The translations under genes and the position numbers were made by a program. This document shows positions 7,582 to 14,780 of a stretch of DNA of 20,636 nucleotides, piece by piece. Source of the stretch: JACZQZ01 sp046756945 (GTDB lineage: Bacteria > Pseudomonadota > Alphaproteobacteria > Rhodospirillales > 2-02-FULL-58-16); the NCBI GenBank assembly GCA_046756945.1, contig JBHHXI010000040.1, positions 1-20,636 of the forward strand, in the 5' to 3' direction. Position 1 is the stretch's first letter. Each line of letters begins with the position of its first letter. The notes under the pieces are model-generated. The model saw nothing but the letters and a program-made list of their open reading frames with translations. It was not told the DNA's origin and searched no databases.

Positions 7582-8448
7582 CTAGCCCTCGAAGCCGTAA
7601 AGTCTTGCCGGGTTATCGACCAGTATCGCCCGCTTGAGGTCGGGCTCGGGCGCGTAATCGTCCAGGGCATCGAGCAGGTCGCCGTCGTTGGGCATGACAT
7701 CGTTGAGCGCCGGATGGGGCCAGTCGGTGCCCCAGACCATGTGTTCCCGGGCGGCCTCGATCAGCGCGCGGGCGAAGGGTATCGCATCGGCGTAACGCGG
7801 GCTTTCGGCGGAAATCCGGTAATTTCCGGAGAGCTTGATCCAACTGACACCGTCGCGAACCAGATCGAGCAGGGCCTGGAAACCGGGATGATCCATACCA
7901 TGGGCGACGTTCATATGGCCCATGTGGTCGACCACCACCGGCACCGGCAGCCGGCGCAGCCGCGGCGCCAGCTCTTCCATGATGCGGGCGTCGAGAAAGA
8001 GTTGGATGTGCCAGCCCATGTCGGCAATCCGCTCGGCCAGCGGCTCGAGTGCGTCGAGGCCCACGCCGCCGCCGGACAGCACGTTGAGGCGGAGGCCGCG
8101 CACGCCGCCGTCGTCGAGTCTGGCGATCTCTGTGTCATCGACCGTTTCGTCGACGACCGCCACGCCGCGGCAATCCGGCCCGTATCCCGCTATGGCCTCG
8201 AGTGTCACCCGATTGTCGGTGCCGTACACCGACGGCTGCACGATCACCGCGCGCTCGATGCCCAGCACCCGATGCAGGGCCTGGTACGCCTCGATCGTGG
8301 CCGGCGGCGGCGTATAGGAGCGCTCGGCCACATAGGGGCAGACCTCGGGCGCGGCAAACACGTGCGCATGGCAGTCGCATGCGCCCGGCGGCATCGGGAA
8401 CTTCGGCGGCCTGGGGTTCGCATCCGGGCCGAGGCAGGGTTTGGTCAC
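7582..8448 (-). CDS. Amidohydrolase 2 family metal-dependent hydrolase (LigI / PDC lactonase-like)
   Basis: A 288-residue TIM-barrel hydrolase of the amidohydrolase_2 group, which contains 2-pyrone-4,6-dicarboxylate lactonase, galactarolactone-type isomerases and related lactone or C-C hydrolases. The HxH metal motif is in DCHAHVF (His27, His29), a second His pair is in VVVDHMGH (175, 178), and the catalytic Asp is in WGTDWPHP (Asp242). The C-terminus ILVDNPARLYGF is the family's usual ending. Start: GTG at 8448 with AGGAGG five bases upstream, clearly better than the open ATG further up at 8538. It is first in a unit with the GST-like gene; a 14-bp palindrome lies 20 bp upstream. The pairing hints at catabolism of an aromatic or lactone compound, but the substrate cannot be told. 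Confidence 0.92.
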   Translation of the reverse strand: MTKPCLGPDANPRPPKFPMPPGACDCHAHVFAAPEVCPYVAERSYTPPPATIEAYQALHRVLGIERAVIVQPSVYGTDNRVTLEAIAGYGPDCRGVAVVDETVDDTEIARLDDGGVRGLRLNVLSGGGVGLDALEPLAERIADMGWHIQLFLDARIMEELAPRLRRLPVPVVVDHMGHMNVAHGMDHPGFQALLDLVRDGVSWIKLSGNYRISAESPRYADAIPFARALIEAAREHMVWGTDWPHPALNDVMPNDGDLLDALDDYAPEPDLKRAILVDNPARLYGFEG

Positions 8449-8678
8449 GTGTGCCTCCTGGCGTTCTTTATCGACGTCGATATGTCCGCGCCGCGGGAGC
8501 GCGCTGCGCTGGTTGGGAAACACGAGCCGCCGAAGCACCGTGAAAGATCGTCCGTGCCGCGGCGCATCGGGCCCATCGCGCCCGATCAGGATATGTTGGA
8601 CGCAACGGAACGGCTACTCAAATGCCTTCGCTCTTATCCGACAGCCTCTTCAACACCCTCGGCGGGTTGCGGACCTAA
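8449..8678. other. 230-bp intergenic region between two minus-strand genes
   Basis: It contains the promoter and operator area of the amidohydrolase unit (14-bp palindrome at 8469-8482) and, nearer the histidine phosphatase stop, an inverted repeat ATCGGGC (8566-8572) / GCCCGAT (8580-8586) with a 7-base loop that may mark the 3' end of the upstream transcript; it has no U-tract. No gene seen. Confidence 0.5.
8469..8482. promoter_or_regulatory. 14-bp perfect palindrome, putative operator
   Basis: TATCGACGTCGATA reads the same on both strands and is centred about 27 bp upstream of the amidohydrolase GTG. Its size and placement over the presumed promoter suit a dimeric repressor such as a LacI-, TetR- or GntR-type protein. 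No regulator gene is adjacent, so the partner is unknown. Confidence 0.5.
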
Positions 8679-9308
8679 TCACCGCACCGGAACGTTGACC
8701 CCGACCACCCGCCAGGCGCCGCCGCGCCGGGCCGCCACCGCATCGCCGACGTGGTTGATCCGGGTCAGGGAAAGGTTGTCGACCTTGATCGATAGCGCCT
8801 GTCCGGGATCCAGCTCCAGGGCCAGGGTCAGGGCGCCCCGAATGGTGCCGCCGTGGGTGACGGCGACGATGTCGGCGCCGGCGTGCTCGGCGGTAAGGCG
8901 CCCCATGACGGCACCGACCCGCCGGGCAAGGTCGGCGAAACTTTCGCCCCCCGGCGGCGCGTTCAGCGCCGGGCTGCGCCAATACGCCTCATACGCGGGA
9001 TCGGCGGCGGCCTCGATGTCATCCCACCGCCGTCCCTGCCACCGGCCGAAGTTCTGTTCCGCCAGGTCCTTCTCGACAATGGACAGCCGCGCCGGCACGC
9101 CGGCGGCGGTGATCGCCTTTGCCGTCGCCACGGCGCGCGCCAGGTGGCTGGTCACCCACACCGCGTCGGCGGGCAGCACCGCCGCCAGCGCCTGGAACGC
9201 CCGCCTGTCCGAGGTGTCGCAGGGAACGTCGTTGTGGCCGTGGATGCGGCCTCCATTGCCGACCACGGGGGCATGGCGCACCCACCACCACCGAGTCACG
9301 CCGGTCAT
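8679..9308 (-). CDS. Histidine phosphatase family protein
   Basis: A 209-residue phosphatase of the phosphoglycerate mutase-like superfamily. The phosphohistidine is His12 in VRHAPV (the more usual form is RHG), with Arg11 beside it. SHLARAVATA (54-63) is the second conserved arginine region, EQNFGRWQG (84-92) holds the acidic proton donor region, and VTHGGTIR (150-157) carries the second histidine. Family members include alpha-ribazole phosphatase (CobC), sugar phosphatases and phosphoprotein phosphatases; sequence alone does not decide. ATG at 9308 has AGGACAGG just upstream and lies 15 bp after the permease stop, so it is likely co-transcribed with the ABC genes. Confidence 0.9.
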   Translation of the reverse strand: MTGVTRWWWVRHAPVVGNGGRIHGHNDVPCDTSDRRAFQALAAVLPADAVWVTSHLARAVATAKAITAAGVPARLSIVEKDLAEQNFGRWQGRRWDDIEAAADPAYEAYWRSPALNAPPGGESFADLARRVGAVMGRLTAEHAGADIVAVTHGGTIRGALTLALELDPGQALSIKVDNLSLTRINHVGDAVAARRGGAWRVVGVNVPVR

Positions 9309-9323
9309 CGGCCTGTCCTTATC

Positions 9324-10154
9324 TCACTCGCCCTGCTGCAACAGCAGGCCGCGCTGGCGCGCCACGTGGGCCATGTACAGGAAGAAGGCGCCGGCGAGCG
9401 CCATATAGAGCACGTTCAATGCCAGCGCGCCGAAAAAAAGGTCGACGCGGAAGATACCGTCGAACAGCACCGAGCGCATGCCCTCGAATACGTGGGCCGA
9501 CGGCAGCGCCCAGGCGAGCGGCTGGAGCCAGCCGGGCAGCGAGTCGATGGGATAGTAGATGCCGCTCAGCGGCGCGAACAGAAAGACGCCGAGCCAGCAC
9601 AGGCTCTCCGCGCCCAGGCCGTAGCGCAGCACCAGGGCGGACGCCACCAGGCCCACGGACCAGCCCATGACCAGAAGGTTGGCGAAGAATGTGATCAGCG
9701 GCGGCCCCAGCTTGAACACCCAGACGTCGTAAAGGGGCAGGGCCAGGAACGCCGCCGGCGTGACGCTGATCAGGGTGCGGATGAAGCTCATGATCAACAT
9801 CGACGCCACCATCTCGTGAACGCGCAGCGGGCTGACGAACAACTGGCCCAGGTTGCGCGCCCACATCTCCTCGGTAAACGGCAGCGATACGCCCAGGTTC
9901 GCCCGGAACAGGACGTCCCACAGCAGCACCGCGCTGATCAGGACGCCGGCCGCCTGGGCCACCCAGGAACTGTGCTGGACGAAGAAGACGGTGATGAACC
10001 CCCACAGCAGCATCTGCATCAGGGGCCAGTAGGCGAGCTCGAGAATGCGCGGCCACGAGCGGCGCAGGACATAGAGATTCCTGAGGATCATGGCACCTAT
10101 GCGCCGCCACGAGAACAGCACCGCCGGCGCGTGGATGTCGCGGGCCGCCCTCAC
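9324..10154 (-). CDS. ABC-2 type transporter permease
   Basis: A 276-residue inner-membrane protein with about six hydrophobic segments, of the ABC-2 (NodJ/DrrB-like) exporter permease type. Visible blocks are the cytoplasmic start, FSWRRIGAMILRNLYVLRRS, LELAYWPLMQMLLWGFI, FTEEMWARNLGQLFVSPL (the coupling helix region typical of ABC-2 permeases), and APLSGIYYPIDSLPGWLQPLAWALPSAHVFEGMR, the conserved segment before the last helix. The start is GTG at 10154, whose GTGA overlaps the TGA stop of the ATPase gene, a coupling that sets this start; the frame is open far upstream, but that part is the ATPase's shadow. With the ATPase it forms a complete exporter; cargo unknown. Confidence 0.93.
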   Translation of the reverse strand: MRAARDIHAPAVLFSWRRIGAMILRNLYVLRRSWPRILELAYWPLMQMLLWGFITVFFVQHSSWVAQAAGVLISAVLLWDVLFRANLGVSLPFTEEMWARNLGQLFVSPLRVHEMVASMLIMSFIRTLISVTPAAFLALPLYDVWVFKLGPPLITFFANLLVMGWSVGLVASALVLRYGLGAESLCWLGVFLFAPLSGIYYPIDSLPGWLQPLAWALPSAHVFEGMRSVLFDGIFRVDLFFGALALNVLYMALAGAFFLYMAHVARQRGLLLQQGE

Positions 10155-10957
10155 CGGGCCGCCGGCAGGACGTTTCCGTCCCTGCCGTCCCCGGCGGCGC
10201 GGCGATTCCGGGCGCTTCTTCGGTCCCGCGCGATGTCGAGGAACACTTCCTCCAGGGTGTGGCGGCCGAAACGGGCAATCAGATCCGCCGGCGATCCGCG
10301 ATCGACGATTTTCCCTTCGTGCAGCATCACCACGTCGTCGCACAGGCGTTCCACCTCGGCCATGTTGTGCGAGGCCAGCAGAATGGTCGCCCCCGTCCGC
10401 CGCCGGTAGCTTTCCAGGTAGCCGCGCACCCAGTCGCTGGTGTCGGGATCGAGGGACGCCGTGGGCTCGTCCACGAGCAGCAGCCGGGGTTCGTTCAACA
10501 GGGCCTTGGCCAGCGCCACCCGGGTGTTCAGGCCCGCCGACAGGGTGCCCGTGGGGCGATCGAGAAACGGCGAGATTTCCATGTCCCGGGCCACCCCCGC
10601 CACGCGCTCGGCGATGCGGTCGAGTCCGTAGAGATGGGCGTAAACGGTCAGGTTCTCGGCCACGCTCAGGCGCTTGGGAAGGTCCACGTAGGGCGACGAG
10701 AAGTTCATGCGCGGCAGCACCCGATAGCGGTGCCGCAGCATGTCTTCGCCGAAGACCGTGACCGAACCCGAGGTCGGCAGGAGCAATCCAAGCAGGATGG
10801 ACAGGGTCGTCGTCTTGCCGGCGCCGTTGCCGCCGAGCAGCGCCGTGATCGAGCCTTCGGCGACCGAGAAGCCGATGGAATCGACGGCGGTGACCTCGCC
10901 GAAGCGTTTGGTCAGATTGTCGACGGTGGCGACGGAGGCTCCCGAAGATCCGGTCAT
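10151..10957 (-). CDS. ABC transporter ATP-binding protein
   Basis: A 268-residue nucleotide-binding subunit that powers the adjacent ABC-2 permease. Walker A is GGNGAGKTT (residues 42-50), Walker B with catalytic Glu is LLLVDEPTASLD (about 155-166), and the H-loop is LLASHN. Unusual: the signature motif reads LSAGL instead of LSGGQ, and the Q-loop position lies in NFSSPYVDLP, without an obvious Gln. I recall NFSSPYVDLP-type Q-loops in related bacterial ABC-2 ATPases, so that part may be a subfamily trait. A charged C-terminal tail of about 20 residues follows the domain. ATG at 10957 lacks a strong ribosome site. It is the first gene of the ATPase-permease-phosphatase unit. Confidence 0.94.
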   Translation of the reverse strand: MTGSSGASVATVDNLTKRFGEVTAVDSIGFSVAEGSITALLGGNGAGKTTTLSILLGLLLPTSGSVTVFGEDMLRHRYRVLPRMNFSSPYVDLPKRLSVAENLTVYAHLYGLDRIAERVAGVARDMEISPFLDRPTGTLSAGLNTRVALAKALLNEPRLLLVDEPTASLDPDTSDWVRGYLESYRRRTGATILLASHNMAEVERLCDDVVMLHEGKIVDRGSPADLIARFGRHTLEEVFLDIARDRRSARNRRAAGDGRDGNVLPAAR

Positions 10958-11151
10958 GGACGGGTTTCAGCCAGGGCCGGGACCGCGGATGGCGGGACGG
11001 CCGGACCGGACCAGGACAAAGCGGAACGACGCACGCGAACACTCCCTCGGCATCGACTGTGGAACGGGCATGGTACGGGGAATTTAACAGAATCCCGGGC
11101 AAGGAGGGGCGTTATTGCGGGCGCCCGATCACCGCGGTTCGGGGACGGGCG

Positions 11152-12444
11152 TCAATAGGCGTGTTCGACCCGCCTTTTCAGCCGCAGGAGTTCGCGCCTG
11201 CGGTTGTTTTCGGTGATGAGGCTCTCGATGTAGCGCCCCTGGAACAGCGTAATCCCCACCGCGTGGCCGAAGTCGACCGCTTCGCGGTCATCCACGTGGC
11301 ACAGGACGACCCGGGACTCACCGGAGAGACCGACCATGGCGCGGAGTTCCTCGTGCATCTCCTCGGCGCCGTCCGCCAGCTCGGGATGCCAAAGCAGTTT
11401 GACCAGGTCGACGCCCAGGCGTTCGCGGTCGATCATGGACATGGTGTGGTGGGTGAGGCCGTCGAGACAAACGCGATACCCCCTTTCCTGCACGAATTCA
11501 CGGGCAAAGAGAAAGGCGTTGAGATCGGAGAATATATCCATCTCCTGCACCTCGATGATCATCGTGCCGCGCCGGCCGGCGGTGATGCTGTCGTCGAAGG
11601 CCGTGAACTCCGGGGACAAGAGCGTGGAGATGTTGAGATTGACGCTGATTTCGCTTGACACCGTGACGGTGTCGTTTCTGGAAAGCATCGCCAGCATGCG
11701 CTTGTCCAGGGTCTCGGTCAGGTGCCGGAACAGCCACCGATTGGACAGCAGGTTGACCCCGGGCAGCAAGGTCTCGCGCAAATCGCGGATAGAGATGAAC
11801 AGCTCGCTGAACACCGCGTCGGGCACCATGTGTCCGTCGACGCGGCAGATTCTCTGCCGGCGCACCAGGTTGGAAAGGTCGGCGCGCTCGAGGGCTGCCT
11901 CGACCCGGCCCAGCATCTCCGGCGTCAAGGGCTTGCCTTGGTCCTGTCTGGCTTTCAGCGATGTCCGGGCGTCCGGCCGGCTGTCGCCCTCGCCCGGCCG
12001 CCCCTGATCCGCGGTCACCAGCCCCTGGGCCAGATGCAGGATTTCGCCGAAATCCGTTTCCACGTGGTACCAGGTGGCGAAACTGCGGCCGTCGGTTTCC
12101 TCTTCCACAAGCGGGTCGTCGCTGAACAGGAAGCGCACCTGCTGGACCGCGGTCTCGACCTGGGGCTGCGTCTCCCCCTTGTAGATGAAGACAAGGTCCG
12201 AGCTTTTGAGAACGAAGAGCTGCCCCATCACATTCCGGATCAGGGTCTCGAAACTGTTGGCGGCGGTGCGGATGTGTTGGCGGCGGCGGTTGAACGGCCT
12301 GAGACCCGAAAGATGGATGTGAACGGCCCGGCGCCCTTCCTTGCGCTTCTCGAGGCGGTGGACGTAATCCAGGAACAGGTTCTCCTGGCTGGGGAGCCGA
12401 TTCTGGGATTCCTGGAACGACACCATGGCTACATGTGTACTCAT
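11152..12444 (-). CDS. Degenerate EAL-domain protein (paralogue 1)
   Basis: A 430-residue cytoplasmic protein. The C-terminal half follows the EAL phosphodiesterase pattern: SELFIS in place of the EAL motif, SVNLNISTL (canonical vN.S...l), MIIEVQEMD (canonical lEiTE), VCLDGLT where catalytic domains have LDDFG, DLVKLLW and GITLFQGRYI (QGY). The DD pair is broken, so cyclic-di-GMP hydrolysis is doubtful and a binding or scaffolding role is more likely. The N-terminal region (HIHLSGLRPFNRR through RFLFSDDPL) is shared with the next gene and may be a ruined GGDEF-like fold. ATG at 12444, 25 bp after the upstream stop, is chosen; no strong ribosome site, and ATG 12426 is an alternative. Probably co-transcribed with paralogue 2. 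Confidence 0.85.
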   Translation of the reverse strand: MSTHVAMVSFQESQNRLPSQENLFLDYVHRLEKRKEGRRAVHIHLSGLRPFNRRRQHIRTAANSFETLIRNVMGQLFVLKSSDLVFIYKGETQPQVETAVQQVRFLFSDDPLVEEETDGRSFATWYHVETDFGEILHLAQGLVTADQGRPGEGDSRPDARTSLKARQDQGKPLTPEMLGRVEAALERADLSNLVRRQRICRVDGHMVPDAVFSELFISIRDLRETLLPGVNLLSNRWLFRHLTETLDKRMLAMLSRNDTVTVSSEISVNLNISTLLSPEFTAFDDSITAGRRGTMIIEVQEMDIFSDLNAFLFAREFVQERGYRVCLDGLTHHTMSMIDRERLGVDLVKLLWHPELADGAEEMHEELRAMVGLSGESRVVLCHVDDREAVDFGHAVGITLFQGRYIESLITENNRRRELLRLKRRVEHAY

Positions 12445-12469
12445 GACCGGGGCCTGGGCGGCCCGCCCG

Positions 12470-13732
12470 TCAGATGATCCCCTTGGCGGACATGGCGTCC
12501 ACAAGCTTGTCTATGAAGTGGCCCTGAAACCGGCTGATGCCGACGCCAAGCCCCCATTCGACGGCTTCTTCGCAGTCGACGCGGGCGAGGACAACGCTGT
12601 CCTTGCCGGCATGATCCACGATGTCGCGCAATTCCATTTCCATGTCGTCGGACAGGCCGCCATGAAGGTCCGGCCGCCAGCCGATCTTGACGAAATCGGC
12701 GGCCAGGGAAATGGGATCGAAATACTGAAGCGAAAGCGGCGTCAGGCCGTCGATGAGGACCCGGTAGCCGTGATCGCGCAACGAGTCCCGGGCATGGGTG
12801 AATGCCTCCATGTCGGCGAAGATATCGACGACCTGCATCTCGACGACGACCTGGGACGCGTTGTCGCCGAGGGTGCGGTGCAGGATCCGGAAGCTCTGCG
12901 AAAGGACGGTGCTGACGTTGAGGTTGACGCTGACGGCACCGTCCAGGCCGGCGAAGTCCGTGCCCGCGAGCACCGTCAGCATCCGCCGGTCCAGGGTCTC
13001 GGTCAGGTACTGGAACAGCCAGGGGCTGCCCAAAAGGTTGACCTCCGGCGCCACCCGCTTTTGCAGATCGGCCATGGAGATGTAATGCTCCTGGAACACC
13101 ACTTCGCCTCTGCCGCCGGCGTGAACCTCGATCGCCGATTGCCGGCGGATCATATCGCCAAGGGGTATCCCCTGCAGCTTGACGCCGATGGTGGCCAAAT
13201 GGCCGGGCGTCAGCGGCGTGCCCGGCAGGGCCCCATGCGTCCCCGCCATCCGGCGCCCCGCCGGCAGTGGCGTCCGCATCGCCGCCGCGGCCGCCAAATC
13301 CTCGGCTATGGCGCAGAAAGCGGAATAATCCTCTCCCCGGGAAAGATCGTACCAGGTGGTGAAACGATCCTCGAGCGTGCCCCCGGCAGCGGCGGTCAGC
13401 GGATCCTCGTTGAACAGGCTGCGCACCCTGGAGATGGCCCGGTCAATGGCATCGACCGGCGCGTCCCGGCACAGCAGCACCAGATCGGCATTGGCAAGCA
13501 CGAACAGGGTGGCTTCGTAGCGGTTGACCAGGGTTTCGAAGGTGAGCGCCGCTATACGGATGAATTCCGGCTTGCGGTTGTCCCGCCGCAGCTCGGACAG
13601 GTGCACGTGAACGGCATAGGATCCGCCCCGGTTTCCCTGAATGACCCGAAGACAATCCGCCAGGGCGCTCGCCGCGCTCGCCGCCCTGGGCACTTCCACG
13701 AGGGTACTAGAGAGGCCACTAGAAACGGCCAT
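12470..13732 (-). CDS. Degenerate EAL-domain protein (paralogue 2)
   Basis: A 420-residue paralogue of the following gene with the same layout: an N-terminal region starting HVHLSELRRDNRK and ending SLFNEDPL, a variable linker, and an EAL-like C-terminus. Key positions read QEHYIS (EAL site), SVNLNVSTVL, VVVEMQVVD (the second Glu of the E..E block is lost), VLIDGLT (DD pair lost), DFVKIGW and GISRFQGHFI. Enzymatic phosphodiesterase activity is therefore unlikely. The ATG at 13732 is chosen because the conserved region begins about 45 residues later and the upstream extension is unsupported. Codons 4-9 contain a 12-bp match to the end of the palindromic element at argF. An AT-rich divergent promoter region separates it from the phosphatase gene. 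Confidence 0.85.
   Translation of the reverse strand: MAVSSGLSSTLVEVPRAASAASALADCLRVIQGNRGGSYAVHVHLSELRRDNRKPEFIRIAALTFETLVNRYEATLFVLANADLVLLCRDAPVDAIDRAISRVRSLFNEDPLTAAAGGTLEDRFTTWYDLSRGEDYSAFCAIAEDLAAAAAMRTPLPAGRRMAGTHGALPGTPLTPGHLATIGVKLQGIPLGDMIRRQSAIEVHAGGRGEVVFQEHYISMADLQKRVAPEVNLLGSPWLFQYLTETLDRRMLTVLAGTDFAGLDGAVSVNLNVSTVLSQSFRILHRTLGDNASQVVVEMQVVDIFADMEAFTHARDSLRDHGYRVLIDGLTPLSLQYFDPISLAADFVKIGWRPDLHGGLSDDMEMELRDIVDHAGKDSVVLARVDCEEAVEWGLGVGISRFQGHFIDKLVDAMSAKGII
13708..13723. repeat. Fragment identical to the palindromic-element terminus
   Basis: On the minus strand this reads CTAGTGGCCTCTCTAG: CTAG, then the first eight bases of the terminal repeat of the 19625-19930 element, then a second CTAG. 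The 12-base identity including the flanking CTAG is the same as at 19622-19633. It lies in-frame within the start of EAL paralogue 2. It may be an excision footprint or chance. Confidence 0.35.
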
Positions 13733-13783
13733 GGTCAATCCGCCCGGTTTCTGCTTCGGGTCACCCAGTCGTCGATCTTCGTG

Positions 13784-13806
13784 GCGAACCGTTAAAATAT
13801 GCTTAG
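13784..13806. promoter_or_regulatory. AT-rich divergent promoter core
   Basis: The 137-bp space between the divergent EAL paralogue 2 and the PPP phosphatase contains one AT-rich block, GTTAAAATATGCTTA. It is the likeliest site of promoter elements for both directions. GTGGCGAAC occurs twice as a direct repeat (13781-13789 and 13844-13852). Exact boxes cannot be assigned. Confidence 0.3.
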
Positions 13807-13869
13807 GGTAGCGCGCCCCGGGCGGGGAGCATCCTGGCACCTTGTGGCGAACACGGTACTTGCGCCATC

Positions 13870-14670
13870 ATGTTCCCGCACATGTTTTGGAGAAAAAAGA
13901 GGGCCGGGCGGGATCGCGCCGGAACGCCGCCCCGGGTTCCGGACGATTGCCGCGTGTACGCCGTCGGCGACATCCACGGCCATGTCGATCTGTTGGCGTC
14001 CCTGCACGACCGCATCGTCGACGATGCGGCGGCGGCGGCGGTGGGGCGCAAGGTGCTGGTTTACCTGGGCGATTACGTGGACCGCGGCCCCTGTTCCTGC
14101 GATGTCGTCGACCTGTTGATCGAGGCGCCGCTGCAGGGGTTCGAGGTCGTGCACCTGAAAGGCAACCACGAGGATTTCCTGCTGCGTTTCCTGGACGACG
14201 ACCCGGGGGAAAGTCCGGAGGAGGCCCTGGAGGAGGCCGAGCTGTGGTTCATCAACGGCGGCGATGCCACCCTGCACAGCTATAACGTTCCCCTCCTCAC
14301 CCGGTCTTTCGGGCTGGCCGAGCTGGAGACGGCGCGCAGCGCCTTCCGCGGCGCCCTGCCGCCACGCCACAGGGAGTTCTTCGAGGGCCTGAAAATGTTC
14401 CACGTGGAAGGGGATTACCTGTTCGTGCATGCCGGAATCAGGCCCGGCGTGCCGCTCGACGAGCAGGAGGACGGGGATCTCCTGTGGATCCGCGGCGAGT
14501 TCCTGGACTCGGACGCGGACTTCGGCCACATGGTCGTGCACGGCCATACGCCCGAGTTGGAAGTCGACGTGCGCCCCAACCGCATCGGCATCGACACCGG
14601 CGCCTATTTCACCGACCGCCTGACCTGCCTGGTGGTCGAGGGCGGCGGCACGCGCTTCCTGCACACCTGA
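13870..14670 (+). CDS. PPP-family metallophosphoesterase (serine/threonine protein phosphatase-like)
   Basis: A 266-residue cytoplasmic phosphatase with all PPP metal-binding motifs: GDIHGH (33-38), GDYVDRG (67-73), GNHE (98-101), VHAGIRPG and VHGHT near the C-terminus. These form a di-metal centre that hydrolyses phosphomonoesters; bacterial relatives include PrpA/PrpB-like protein phosphatases and Ap4A hydrolase-like enzymes. FGHMVVHGHTPE and RIGIDTGAYFTDRLTCLVVE match the alphaproteobacterial PPP type. The ATG at 13870 is used; one at 13882 is also possible and neither has a strong ribosome site. Length is normal. The divergent EAL pair suggests but does not prove a signalling theme. Confidence 0.93.
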   Translation: MFPHMFWRKKRAGRDRAGTPPRVPDDCRVYAVGDIHGHVDLLASLHDRIVDDAAAAAVGRKVLVYLGDYVDRGPCSCDVVDLLIEAPLQGFEVVHLKGNHEDFLLRFLDDDPGESPEEALEEAELWFINGGDATLHSYNVPLLTRSFGLAELETARSAFRGALPPRHREFFEGLKMFHVEGDYLFVHAGIRPGVPLDEQEDGDLLWIRGEFLDSDADFGHMVVHGHTPELEVDVRPNRIGIDTGAYFTDRLTCLVVEGGGTRFLHT

Positions 14671-14704
14671 ACGCGTCCGGGGAAGCGCCGGCGCCGCGCG
14701 GCCG

Positions 14705-14722
14705 AGGGGGCGATACCCCTTT
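14705..14722 (+). terminator. Weak terminator-like hairpin after the phosphatase gene
   Basis: AGGGG, loop GCGATA, CCCCT, followed by TT. The stem is only five pairs and the T-tract is very short, so this is a weak candidate for the 3' end of the phosphatase transcript. Confidence 0.25.
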
Positions 14723-14780
14723 GTCGGCCCCGCCCTAAGATGATAGCTTCGGCGCGCGGTTCCGGGCGGGCGGGGTAGGT

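Noticed and set aside
8679..9308. Naming the histidine phosphatase cobC because cobalamin-type genes occur nearby
   Set aside because: It is in an ABC exporter unit 3 kb from cobD, and the superfamily motifs do not separate alpha-ribazole phosphatase from other activities.
10155..11102. N-terminal extension of the ABC-2 permease frame
   Set aside because: It overlaps the ATPase gene out of frame; the GTG at 10154 overlapping the ATPase stop fits better.
13781..13852. Repeated GTGGCGAAC (13781 and 13844, also once near 6390) as a regulator site
   Set aside because: Nine-base GC-rich matches are easily found by chance in this composition, and the third copy is in an unrelated setting.
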